21,247 nucleotides of DNA from a virus. The stretch is from positions 1 to 21,247 of the IMG/VR virus record IMGVR_UViG_3300027712_000181. One strand, given 5' to 3'. Positions 6,873 to 14,761 of this stretch are shown here, in pieces (the stretch's first letter is position 1; every line of letters starts with the position of its first letter). The translations under genes and the position numbers were made by a program. Below the pieces are notes generated by a model that was not told where the DNA came from, did no database searches, and was given only the letters and a program-made list of their open reading frames with translations.

Positions 6873-9470
6873 TTATAAATGATACCAATTTGTTCCATCT
6901 GAATAAAATATGATTCCTGTTTTCCTCGCTACGTTGTGCGAATCTACTGCTGTGTAAACTCTAATATTACCGCTATGATTATTGTAAATTTTAATCTCTA
7001 TTGATTTGTTATTATCATAATCAAATGAAGCATTAGCAGGTGGTAAGTAAACATCATTATCTACTTTTATGAATTGCGATTTAGGCTCAATCCTATAATC
7101 TGTTATTCCCATTGCGCTTTCAATCTCTACATTAAAATTCTCTCTTTGATTTATTACATCAATCCTATTTGGTGTTTGACTAATTATCGGTGTGTATCTT
7201 TCGCCTGTTATCGTTTGTGAACCTCCATTGATTAATACTTGGTCTGCTAATGGAACATTGATATTCTTTAATTTTAAGAATTGACATCTTGCAGGCTCGT
7301 TGCTATTCAAGTCTGTTTCGACTTTATATAATCTATAATATTGTCGGTCTATTTTATAAAGGTTTCTAAAAGATAAATTCTGCAACTCGACATTATTGAA
7401 GTACATATAACACTCGATAATCTTGCTGTCCTTATCAGTTATCTCTTTGATATTTTTTTCCCAATATCTTTTATAAAGGTTGTTTATCGTAATCGGTGTT
7501 AATCCTCCAATAGTGTAGTAAATTTCTTGTGATGTCGCCCAATTCAAATCGTAGTTAGGGTTTGCAGGGTCGTCTACATGACCTGCATAACCATAGCTTG
7601 AATAAGGTGTGTTTGTTGGTGGTGTTCCATTTGAGTGAATAGTTAATGGACTTCCTGTATATTTTAAACCACCATAATATAAGATACGAGGCTTTGCTGT
7701 TTTATTTACCCTACCATTAACTGAATTTTGGTCTTTCCACCATACTATTTGAGGTATAATTCTATCAGTTGTAGGCTTTGCTAATGGTGTGGGTGCAAAT
7801 GGTAATTCAATCTTTTTTGTCTCTACTAAAAAATCATTTGCTACTTCTAACCTTTTAAATCCATGATTATAATTATACTTATCTGTGTAGTCTTTATTCC
7901 AATAGTCATCATCCATTGCATAGCTAAATTCAAGTCTTTTGAAGTCTAATGCTCCCATAGGTTTTTGAATGAAGTCTTTGCTTACATCTAAGTTGTTAGT
8001 TATGTCGACTACATTACTATTATAATAAACATCTCTTGGCTCAATCGCTAATAACCTATCATCAAGTTGATTTGGCTCAATATAGAGATTGAACATTTTA
8101 ATTAATGCAGTTAAAAAGTCTTTTGCCTTTAATTCAGGAAGTGCGCTTGTCGGATTTATATATGAAAATTCTTCAAGTTCAGGTTTGGGTATGTCGTAAA
8201 ATTGTGTTCCTGTTTTGATAGTTATATATAAGGCATTTTGAGTATAAAAAACCTTGCCACTAGTAGGATTGGATATAAAAACTTTTGTAATTTGCCATTT
8301 AACAATAATCTCTTCACCAACATAAAGTAACCTATTATCAGTTTGAAATACACAACTTAAATCTTGAGTTCTATTATTTACATCCATTGTTACTAATTGA
8401 GAAGTACCACCAGAATTTAATAGTCTGCCACTTGTATTTTCAATATAAACATTCAGGGCAAAACCAATATTTTCTCCATTATATAAAGGAATACTACTTA
8501 ACAACTCAATATTAAAGAATAACTTTAAAACAAAATTATAAGTACCACCTTCATTAGTAGGCACAACCCATGATGAATTGTCGACTGCTACACCTGCAGG
8601 GTCTGTATCTTGTTGTTTGTGGTCAAACATTAATTTAACAGCGTTATTAGTTGCTGCACCTAAATTGTTATCGCTCGTTCTATCAACTACGAATGTCTTA
8701 TCTATTACTTGACTTGATGTTAGTTTTGGAACTCCACTTGCAGGTATTATCAACCGCTTAAAGTCTGTTGAGTTTAAAAAGTTATTTGATTGAATTGTGC
8801 TTTCATATCTATAACCATGTGTTTTTAAAATCTTGTCTAAAATAGTCTTCACATAGATTGCAGGATAAAGTTGGTCTACATTATAAGTCTGTTGCTTGTT
8901 ATTGTCAAATCCATAATCAATCAAAGGGTAAACATAACCTCTACCATATTGGAAAGCTGCAGTTACACCATTTATAATAATTGAAGTATTGATTGAGTTT
9001 CGTACGTTAGTTTCGTTCCATAAGTGAGTGTATTCGCTGAAATCGTAATCGGTCAATAACCTATCCCCAACATCTTGAAACAAGTTAGCAACCCTACCAT
9101 AAACCACTAATTCATAAGTGATGTTTTGCTCATCAAGTATGTTAATTGAGGTCATTTGTAGATATCCTCTTAACTGCGGTATGCCTTCACGATATAGAAT
9201 ACAATTAGCTTTCTTGCGTGGGTCAAAGTCCACATAAAAGTTAGCATTGTCCCCATTCAATATCGAGTGATTGACATCGAATATATTGCTGAAGATTGAA
9301 TTATTGTTTGCAGTTCCTGGTATGTTGATTGTCTTTGTATAGTCTGACTTCCTTTGTTCAGGTTCTGTTAGTTCAATTATAGACTTAGTTAGTTCAATAG
9401 GCTCATTATCGAATAAGTCCACATTGAAATACTTACTATCTGCGTATATTTTTAGTTCTGTCTTTTGCAT
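6873..9470 (-). CDS. Large tail tip / baseplate-like protein
   Basis: The 865-residue protein opens with MQKTELKIYADSKYFNVDLF and a SIIELTEPEQRKSDYTKTIN stretch, and is mostly beta-rich with aromatic residues. A middle segment (ALIKMFNLYIEPNQLDDRLL, then EPRDVYYNSNVVDITN) recalls tail-tip proteins of Bacteroidota siphoviruses. Its start codon overlaps the end of the preceding tail gene (ATAATGC junction at 9470), so the two are probably made together. I infer a structural role at the distal tail, perhaps a hub or adsorption apparatus, from size, position next to the tape measure and composition. No enzymatic motif was seen. Confidence 0.65.
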   Translation of the reverse strand: MQKTELKIYADSKYFNVDLFDNEPIELTKSIIELTEPEQRKSDYTKTINIPGTANNNSIFSNIFDVNHSILNGDNANFYVDFDPRKKANCILYREGIPQLRGYLQMTSINILDEQNITYELVVYGRVANLFQDVGDRLLTDYDFSEYTHLWNETNVRNSINTSIIINGVTAAFQYGRGYVYPLIDYGFDNNKQQTYNVDQLYPAIYVKTILDKILKTHGYRYESTIQSNNFLNSTDFKRLIIPASGVPKLTSSQVIDKTFVVDRTSDNNLGAATNNAVKLMFDHKQQDTDPAGVAVDNSSWVVPTNEGGTYNFVLKLFFNIELLSSIPLYNGENIGFALNVYIENTSGRLLNSGGTSQLVTMDVNNRTQDLSCVFQTDNRLLYVGEEIIVKWQITKVFISNPTSGKVFYTQNALYITIKTGTQFYDIPKPELEEFSYINPTSALPELKAKDFLTALIKMFNLYIEPNQLDDRLLAIEPRDVYYNSNVVDITNNLDVSKDFIQKPMGALDFKRLEFSYAMDDDYWNKDYTDKYNYNHGFKRLEVANDFLVETKKIELPFAPTPLAKPTTDRIIPQIVWWKDQNSVNGRVNKTAKPRILYYGGLKYTGSPLTIHSNGTPPTNTPYSSYGYAGHVDDPANPNYDLNWATSQEIYYTIGGLTPITINNLYKRYWEKNIKEITDKDSKIIECYMYFNNVELQNLSFRNLYKIDRQYYRLYKVETDLNSNEPARCQFLKLKNINVPLADQVLINGGSQTITGERYTPIISQTPNRIDVINQRENFNVEIESAMGITDYRIEPKSQFIKVDNDVYLPPANASFDYDNNKSIEIKIYNNHSGNIRVYTAVDSHNVARKTGIIFYSDGTNWYHL

Positions 9471-10621
9471 TATAACGATTGACTATAACGGTTGTATGAG
9501 TATTCAATATCTAATTGCAAGTTGTGAAGTTTGCGACCATTCAAATATTCTTGGATGAGATATGATGAATTGGTAATGTTAACTGAAACAAAGTCAATCG
9601 AACCTCTTTCTAAATAGACTATCGGACTTGTAAGCAATCCTTGAAACCAATCTGCCATGTCATCGCTTATCCAATCCGAATTTATTTGTAACTTGTCTAT
9701 TATGGTTGTGTTGTAGTTAGTCTTTAATCTGTCACTCTTTGAATACCCGATTGACATCATTTTCTTAAACTGCTTGCGTTCAATATCCATTGCTTTAATG
9801 GATTGTTTTGTGAAGTTGTAACTATCCCATCCCCCTAAGTTATTTAACCAATGTAAACGTATTGTATCAAACTTAGAACACTTTGCAACTATCTCAATCG
9901 TTATGGTTTTAACCGCTGCGACAAAACTATTAGCAAGTGTTATTGTATGAGTTCCTATGGTTTGATAAGGTGCACCCGTACCAAGTACGTTTTTTATATT
10001 TACGTTATATAAGAATTCTCCACTTACTTTATTTGGCACAATATAGTCTTCATACACACCATCAACATATAAAAATCTTATCAAATTGCTTGGGTCGTAA
10101 AAACTCAATCTCAATTCTTGACCTTGTTCGATTGTTATTCTTTCGGGTATATTAGTTAAGAAACCAAATCCGCTTACATCATAACCATTCCAAACATTAG
10201 TGTTGAATTGCTCAAATCCAAATATCGAATTAACTGCGGTGTTACTTCCACTTGTCGGAAATCTTCTAAGGTTATCATAAATTGTTGGCACTCCACTAAC
10301 ATCGTATAACTCCCCATATTGAACATAATATTTTACCCTACTATTTAAGTTAGGCTCACAATATATTGAAGCCCAATTGACATTGAAGAAATCATTTTTA
10401 ACATAGTTCTTCAATATCGGACTTGTATCAATCAAACAAGTATTTACACTTGGTTGTTTTGGTATTGCTATTCTACTTACTGCGTTAGTAATTCCACTCA
10501 CATAAACATCAGCTATAAAATTGAAATTATTTTGCCCTGCTTGAGTTGAACTAACATTAAATGCCATTTGATTAAATGCACTTACTACGCTGTTAGGGTT
10601 TGATATGATGTTAATTGCCAT
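9470..10621 (-). CDS. Tail protein, distal-tail-like
   Basis: The 383-residue protein is beta-rich. Its C-terminal half has FDTIRLHWLNNLGGWDSYNF followed by IERKQFKKMM and LQINSDWISDD, a combination I associate with a conserved tail protein upstream of the tip protein in Bacteroidota phages. The middle (TIGTHTITLANSFVAAVKTI) looks like an Ig-like or jelly-roll strand set. It overlaps both neighbours by short stretches (11 nt with the gp10-like gene, 1 nt with the tip gene), indicating one operon. A distal-tail role is inferred from order and fold impression only. Confidence 0.6.
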   Translation of the reverse strand: MAINIISNPNSVVSAFNQMAFNVSSTQAGQNNFNFIADVYVSGITNAVSRIAIPKQPSVNTCLIDTSPILKNYVKNDFFNVNWASIYCEPNLNSRVKYYVQYGELYDVSGVPTIYDNLRRFPTSGSNTAVNSIFGFEQFNTNVWNGYDVSGFGFLTNIPERITIEQGQELRLSFYDPSNLIRFLYVDGVYEDYIVPNKVSGEFLYNVNIKNVLGTGAPYQTIGTHTITLANSFVAAVKTITIEIVAKCSKFDTIRLHWLNNLGGWDSYNFTKQSIKAMDIERKQFKKMMSIGYSKSDRLKTNYNTTIIDKLQINSDWISDDMADWFQGLLTSPIVYLERGSIDFVSVNITNSSYLIQEYLNGRKLHNLQLDIEYSYNRYSQSL

Positions 10622-11264
10622 TGATTGATATTTTTATATTCTTTGCCATTGCCTTACCTAATGCTGCTGCTAAACTTGCTGCAAGTTCTTTTGTTCGTTT
10701 TGGATTGTCTGCTTTGCTAATAAAATTCATTGGTTTGATACCACCTATTTTAGTTGCGACTGCCAAACCTTGTGCAGCCTTTGCGATTAAATCCATTTTA
10801 GCGGTTTTCTTTTTAGTTTCTTTATTTGTCTTATAAAGACTTTTTCTTTTGCCACCTATCTTCGCTGTCTTCATTCCTGTCCTTGCGATGTAATCCTTAA
10901 ACGATTCAATCATTGCCTTTGATGTTCCTAAGTTCTTAAAACTATAAGGGCTGCTTGGTGCTTTTCCTTTGTTTCTAACTCCTTTCACTCCCTTGTCTAC
11001 AAAGTCAGCATAATACTCGGTGCTAATTGTATTGACTTGAAACTTAGTTGCACTTACTTGAATAGGAACATTACTCATACTTGATGCTAATGTACTCGCT
11101 TGTCCTGTTCGTGCCTTTGATTTTATCTGTTTAGACATCAACTTTATACCTTCGTTGCAATGGTCGATAACAATAGCCTCAATGATATTCTCACTTGCTT
11201 TTGTATAGTCTTTAATTGACTCTCCAAACCTTGCTCCTAATGCTGCTGCTGCTGCCTTGTCCAT
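10611..11264 (-). CDS. HK97 gp10-like tail completion protein
   Basis: The 217-residue basic protein contains YYADFVDKGVKGVRNKGKAP followed by SSPYSFKNLG (about residues 85-113), the 'YA.FVDKGV.G' style motif of HK97 gp10-like proteins, which act at tail completion or the head-tail joint. An Ala-rich N-terminus and a C-terminal Ala/Lys-rich helix flank this core. The start overlaps the end of the chaperone extension frame by 28 nt. A lysine-rich insertion (KIGGKRKSLYKTNKETKKKT) interrupts the region after the motif. Assignment is by motif resemblance and position after the tail chaperones. Confidence 0.6.
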   Translation of the reverse strand: MDKAAAAALGARFGESIKDYTKASENIIEAIVIDHCNEGIKLMSKQIKSKARTGQASTLASSMSNVPIQVSATKFQVNTISTEYYADFVDKGVKGVRNKGKAPSSPYSFKNLGTSKAMIESFKDYIARTGMKTAKIGGKRKSLYKTNKETKKKTAKMDLIAKAAQGLAVATKIGGIKPMNFISKADNPKRTKELAASLAAALGKAMAKNIKISINGN

Positions 11265-11518
11265 ATTTCTTTTTCGTGTTCGCTTTTATCTTTATAAAAT
11301 GTCATCGTGTTTAGAAACTCAATTACATTCATTTTAAAAAAGTAATCCCATTTAGTGCGGTCATCTTTGCATATATCATTTATGCTTGCAATCCATCCCC
11401 ATTTTGTTCTAAAAGTTTGAATTTCGCCATCAGTTCCTTCGTGCTCTCCATCGCCTTGTTCGCTTCCGATTCCAAAAAGGTTAGGATATTTTGCTGCAAT
11501 GCCTCGTAGTATTTGCAA
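11237..11518 (-). CDS. Tail assembly chaperone extension (T domain), made by -1 frameshift
   Basis: This 93-codon open stretch has no good start of its own: its first candidate is TTG in the middle of the T9 run. It overlaps the 3' end of the 208-aa chaperone gene in the -1 frame. The sequence includes FRTKWGWIASINDICKDDRT and a following MNVIEFLNTM, a pattern I associate with the T-domain partner of phage tail chaperones ('W.WI..I....D..K......M.V.EFLN'). A -1 slip at 11517-11525 would fuse it to residues 1-163 of the upstream frame and give a 256-residue protein. In lambda the G and GT products bind the tape measure during tail assembly; the same is inferred here. It ends 28 nt inside the next gene. 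Confidence 0.7.
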   Translation of the reverse strand: MQILRGIAAKYPNLFGIGSEQGDGEHEGTDGEIQTFRTKWGWIASINDICKDDRTKWDYFFKMNVIEFLNTMTFYKDKSEHEKEIWTRQQQQH

Positions 11519-12006
11519 AAAAAAAGCATGATAGGATATGCAGTCGATATTTTCATCTCATTATAGAATAGATCTGCAATCTCTTTGTGGTTATCGCCTT
11601 TATAGCCTAACTCCTTACCATACCAATTACGTTCCACACATACCGAAGCAAGTATATTATGGATGTTGCTCAATATCTTTTCAGGCTCTTTGCAAAAATG
11701 ACTAACATCAATAAATTGCTCACTTGTCAATTCTTGTTCTTTCCACTTAACGATAAACTTTCTGCCACCTACTTTGAATTTTAACTTAATCTTTTCATCC
11801 GCTTGCAGGTTCTCAATCTTATCAAGTCCTTTAAGTGCATCAATCATATCGCCTATTGGCATACTTTCGATTTCATCAACTGAAACTCCACTAATTTCAC
11901 TCAATATCAAAACCTTTCTATGCAAAGGGTCTTGTTCGAGTTCGCTAATTAGTTTGATTTTTAAAAACTGCTTAATCGTTAACTGGTTGTAATTGCCTAT
12001 CATCAT
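11380..12006 (-). CDS. Tail assembly chaperone (G-like)
   Basis: The 208-residue protein begins MMIGNYNQLTIKQFLKIKLI and has helical segments typical of tail chaperones, including ELEQDPLHRKVLILSEISGV and a following VDEIESMPIGDM. No transmembrane or enzymatic motif is present. It directly follows large terminase and precedes the gp10-like gene. A T9 tract at codons 161-163 supports programmed -1 frameshifting into a 93-codon extension. The 45 codons after the tract (ending NGDGLQA) would belong only to the unshifted form. The tape measure is four genes further on, instead of next to the chaperone as in lambda. Confidence 0.7.
   Translation of the reverse strand: MMIGNYNQLTIKQFLKIKLISELEQDPLHRKVLILSEISGVSVDEIESMPIGDMIDALKGLDKIENLQADEKIKLKFKVGGRKFIVKWKEQELTSEQFIDVSHFCKEPEKILSNIHNILASVCVERNWYGKELGYKGDNHKEIADLFYNEMKISTAYPIMLFFCKYYEALQQNILTFLESEANKAMESTKELMAKFKLLEQNGDGLQA
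11517..11525 (-). promoter_or_regulatory. T9 slippery tract for -1 frameshift
   Basis: The minus strand reads ATG CTT TTT TTT TGC in the chaperone frame. The last T of CTT with TTT TTT forms the heptamer T TTT TTT, a canonical X XXY YYZ slippery site. Shifting back by one base after Phe163 gives TTG CAA ATA, the first codons of the overlapping T-domain frame. I did not identify a definite stimulatory structure downstream. Confidence 0.7.
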
Positions 12007-12020
12007 GTATAAATATAAGT

Positions 12021-13235
12021 TTAAATTGAAATTGTTGAATATTTGCCACTTGGTCGGTTATTTAATTTTAAGAGTGCTACATATCTCATAGGGTCAACGC
12101 AATGGTTTAGACTATCTATTGGTTTGCCTGTTAGTTTGCCCTCATTATCTTTCTCCCATGTGTAGCCCCTTAACTCTTTGATTAGATTAGTTGAGTTCTT
12201 TGTAACTTGTATCTCATATCTCTTTAATATGTCAATTCCTATCTTGATACTATCTGCACCTTTAACCGCAGGTCTGACATTGAAACCTTGTAGCCTTAGT
12301 TCTTCTATTGATTTAGGCTCTGCACTATCACAAATCAACTCCTTGCGCCCAAATTGAATTGATTTAAGAAAGTTACCTAAGTCATTATTTGTCATATTAG
12401 TTCGATAGAGTAATTCATCAATGATTAGTTTGCCTTCATACTTATATATCGCTACAAGTGTGCTTGGGTCATTCGTGAAACCAAAGTCCATTCCATGACC
12501 TACTAAGTCGGCTTTCTCTGGGATGGTGTCAATCTGTTTCCATTGGTCAAAAATAACATCTTGCAGGCTTCCGACTTGCCCAAGTCCATATACTTGCCAC
12601 CAATTCGCCCAATAAGTTGAGGTTTTAGCTTTTAGTTCGGCTGCTTCAATATCGTGTATAATTGTTTCGGGTAGTGCTTCATTATCTTTATAAGTCAATA
12701 TAATGTGTTCAGTATCTTCATCATTCATCAATTCGGTATGCGCCCAAAATTCATTGGTAGGGTTAAAGTCTAACCATATCTCGCCACTTGTTCGGACTGC
12801 TAATTGGTGATATGATTCAAATGTTATGTTATTCGCTTCATTAATGTATAGGATGTTTCTTCTTGCACCTCTTAACTTACTTTCCATTTCGGCTGAAAAG
12901 AACTCGATGTATGAACCATTTGCAAAACGATAGGTAAGTAGTGAGCGATTCCAATTCAAATCTGAATAACGACCTGTCCACTCCATTATTTTTAAAAAGT
13001 CTTTCATTGCCCCCCTGCGAAGATGTGGGATGGTTTCTGAAACTACTGATATTTCAAGATGTGGTGTTTTGCTTGCCCTGTCAATTAAGATAGGAAGTAT
13101 TCCAAATGTTTTGCCTGCTGATTAGTCCCCCTTACAATTACTCATAAGGGGATGTTAGGAAGTCCCACCCTGAATGATTTTCTTTCGGGCAGTTAACTTC
13201 AATAATCTATTTATAGCTGTTGTTCTTTTAAACAT
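12021..13235 (-). CDS. Terminase large subunit, frame interrupted by a 39-nt gap in Walker A
   Basis: The frame starts at ATG 13235 (overlapping the HNH stop) and reads MFKRTTAINRLLKLTARKK then IIQGGTS; after 39 nt with two UAA codons it resumes AGKTFGILPILID and runs to 12021. Without the gap the protein is 391 residues. Motifs, numbered without the gap: Walker A GGTSAGKT (23-30), Walker B ILYINEA (115-121), coupling motif WLDFNPT (141-147), and nuclease acidic residues Asp237 (MDFGFTNDP), Asp290 (LICDSAEP) and Asp368 (HCVDPMRY). It would drive DNA packaging and cut concatemers. The first ATG after the gap that begins a long product (13007) omits Walker A, so an active enzyme needs the gap to be bypassed or removed. 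The rest of the gene shows no decay, which argues against an old pseudogene. Confidence 0.85.
13119..13157 (-). other. 39-nt in-frame gap, candidate translational bypass element
   Basis: On the minus strand codon TCC (13160-13158, Ser26) is followed at once by TAA, then a hairpin with a perfect 7-bp stem CCCCTTA (13151-13145) / TAAGGGG (13134-13128) and a 10-nt loop, then ACTAATCA; reading resumes at GCA (13118). The last codon of the gap is TCA, also Ser, so a peptidyl-Ser-tRNA could leave UCC and land on UCA, skipping 36 nt between them. A purine run AAGGGGGA lies just before the landing codon, and the encoded peptide before take-off is strongly basic (KLTARKK). T4 gene 60 has the same parts: matched codons, a stop right after take-off, a gap hairpin and a nascent peptide signal. 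Function here is inferred. Confidence 0.6.
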
Positions 13236-13776
13236 ATTCCCATTTATAACCGTATGCTGTATTATATCTTTTTTGTTTTTGGCAGCATTTTATAATTCCA
13301 AATGTATTAAATCCTATTTCTCTTTTAACTTGGTTTATACTATTCCATACTTTAATTATATTCCCATTTAAATCAAGTTGTGTGATTTTAATTGATTGTT
13401 TATTATGAATATCTTTAATAGCTTTTTGTTTTCCTATTCTAAATGCGTGTTTTTGATTTTCACTTGATGTAACCCATTCTAAATTACTGATGTCGTTATT
13501 TTGCTTATCTCCATCAATATGATTAACTTCTGGTTTGTTATCAATATTTAAAATAAATGTTTTTGCAACAACTCTATGCAACAATAAATGAGACCTTTTA
13601 CCTTCTTTAGATATTTTAACTTGCATATAACCATTGTTTTTTATTCTTGGTTTTATTACTCTTTGTTTACATTTATCAGGATTAGTTGATTTACCTTTCC
13701 CTAAACTAATAACTATACCTTTTGTGCTTACTTTATATAAACCTTCAAAACCTTCAATATTTTGCCATATTTCCAT
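13228..13776 (-). CDS. HNH homing-type endonuclease (NUMOD4-HNH-NUMOD1-like)
   Basis: The 182-residue protein starts with EIWQNIEGFEGLYKVSTKG (residues 2-20), matching the NUMOD4 pattern 'W..I.GFEG.Y.VS..G'. An HNH_3-like nuclease core follows: LLLHRVVAKTF with His67, VNHIDGDKQNND with Asn85-His86, and ISNLEWVT with Asn98. The C-terminus (ITQLDLNGNIIKVWNSINQV, then GFNTFGIIKCC) resembles a NUMOD1 DNA-binding helix unit. Such proteins make site-specific breaks that promote their own copying. The gene sits between small and large terminase, 48 nt after the small terminase stop, and its stop codon overlaps the large terminase ATG (ATGTTTAA). A TATATTTG box precedes the start but lacks a -33 partner. 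It is probably free-standing and not intron-encoded. Confidence 0.85.
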   Translation of the reverse strand: MEIWQNIEGFEGLYKVSTKGIVISLGKGKSTNPDKCKQRVIKPRIKNNGYMQVKISKEGKRSHLLLHRVVAKTFILNIDNKPEVNHIDGDKQNNDISNLEWVTSSENQKHAFRIGKQKAIKDIHNKQSIKITQLDLNGNIIKVWNSINQVKREIGFNTFGIIKCCQKQKRYNTAYGYKWEYV

Positions 13777-13824
13777 AATACAAATATAGGTTTTATAAGT
13801 AGGTTATACTACCTTGTTGATAAA

Positions 13825-14229
13825 TTAATTATCTGGAAAAAGTGGCTGCTCAATATGCCTTACTTCACTCTTATCAGTCAAACCATTTAAACGCTGTGTT
13901 ATGCTTGGATTGTAGATTCCACTCATACCGCCTTCAATCTGGTCGTTTCTAATCATTTTGCGTATCGTGCGACAGATAGGGACATAGTCTGTGTATCTTT
14001 CTTGCTTATTTTCAAAATAGTCGCTTAAATCGCTTATAATATTGTTTTCAAAGCACCATACTTCAAAACCTTCCAATGTCAATGGTCTTTCTTTCTTTCT
14101 GTTTACCTCATCCCCATCCTTACCGACAAAGTCTTGAACTAAAATAGGGTTGCTTTTTACTTTTTGGCGATATGCTTCAAAGTATTCCCACATCTTTTCG
14201 GGTGTTTCAATGTATTTACTCTTTCCCAT
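13825..14229 (-). CDS. Terminase small subunit
   Basis: The 134-residue protein begins MGKSKYIETPEKMWEYFEAY and includes ERPLTLEGFEVWCFE (a likely helix-turn-helix entry, about residues 47-61) and a C-terminal IYNPSITQRLNGLTDKSE. This combination is familiar from Bacteroidota phage DNA-packaging proteins, which recognise the pac/cos region and hand DNA to the large subunit. It lies immediately before the HNH/large terminase genes, as expected. The start follows the methyltransferase stop by one base. Confidence 0.8.
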   Translation of the reverse strand: MGKSKYIETPEKMWEYFEAYRQKVKSNPILVQDFVGKDGDEVNRKKERPLTLEGFEVWCFENNIISDLSDYFENKQERYTDYVPICRTIRKMIRNDQIEGGMSGIYNPSITQRLNGLTDKSEVRHIEQPLFPDN

Positions 14230-14230
14230 T

Positions 14231-14761
14231 TTATTTCAGTTTGTATAATTTACTCCAAGTTGTTGGCAATGTTAGGTCTTTTATAAATTCATAGCCTAAT
14301 TTCTCAAAGGTGGCGTTCCATTCATCATGTGTCTTTATGTTGATGTGTCCCCAATCCCCATCCCAATCGGTTGTATTAGGTGTTGAACTAAATAGAATAT
14401 GAATAGGTTTAATCTTTTTCAATAGTGCTGTAATCTGTTTATCGGTCATGTGTTCAGAAACCTCAATAAATAGCATTAAATCAGTTGTAATCGGTTTGGG
14501 TACTACTTTGATATGTGGCATTTTATCCGCTAAATAGTTGCGGTGTGCCTCAAAATATTCAAAGGCTGACACCTCATAACCTTTCTTATGGAAAGCATCA
14601 GCATAAGCCCCTACACCTGCACCATAATCCAATACATTTTTAAATGTTATTTCTTGTTCTATTGCGTTTGCGGTTGCGTTGCATAGGTTAATGAAGTCTT
14701 GATTGAATGGGTCAATTCCCATTTTCAATTCTTCTTCTAAAAATTCTTTATCGCTTATCAT
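14231..14761 (-). CDS. SAM-dependent methyltransferase, class I, substrate unknown
   Basis: The 176-residue protein has a Rossmann motif I, NVLDYGAGVGAYADAF (about 42-57), an acidic post-I residue region (EVSAFEYFE, 63-71) and IEVSEHM (99-105), as in small-molecule or sugar methyltransferases of the Methyltransf_23 type. The C-terminal WGHINIKTHDEW (137-148) resembles the 'HI...T.EEW' segment of that group. No DPPY-like catalytic motif of DNA N6/N4 methylases and no Pro-Cys of C5 methylases is present, so genomic DNA is a less likely target. Its neighbours, a glycosyltransferase and a membrane protein, hint at modification of a glycan. ATG overlaps the upstream stop (ATGA). Confidence 0.75.
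   Translation of the reverse strand: MISDKEFLEEELKMGIDPFNQDFINLCNATANAIEQEITFKNVLDYGAGVGAYADAFHKKGYEVSAFEYFEAHRNYLADKMPHIKVVPKPITTDLMLFIEVSEHMTDKQITALLKKIKPIHILFSSTPNTTDWDGDWGHINIKTHDEWNATFEKLGYEFIKDLTLPTTWSKLYKLK

Noticed and set aside
11237-11518. Independent gene starting at TTG 11518
   Set aside because: The start lies inside the T-run in a different frame of an intact gene; frameshift expression explains it better.
13007-13166. Terminase expressed from the internal ATG at 13007
   Set aside because: That product would lack Walker A and could not hydrolyse ATP, and conserved sequence continues upstream of it.
13119-13776. Group I or group II intron carrying the HNH gene in terminase
   Set aside because: The coding sequence after the HNH stop already gives the complete TerL N-terminus, so the HNH gene is upstream of TerL and not inside it. 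The only interruption is 39 nt, too short for either intron class, and no group II GUGYG start is present.
13781-13788. Promoter directly before the HNH gene (TATATTTG)
   Set aside because: No -33 partner, and it would put the start of transcription inside the start codon, so it was not listed as a separate feature.
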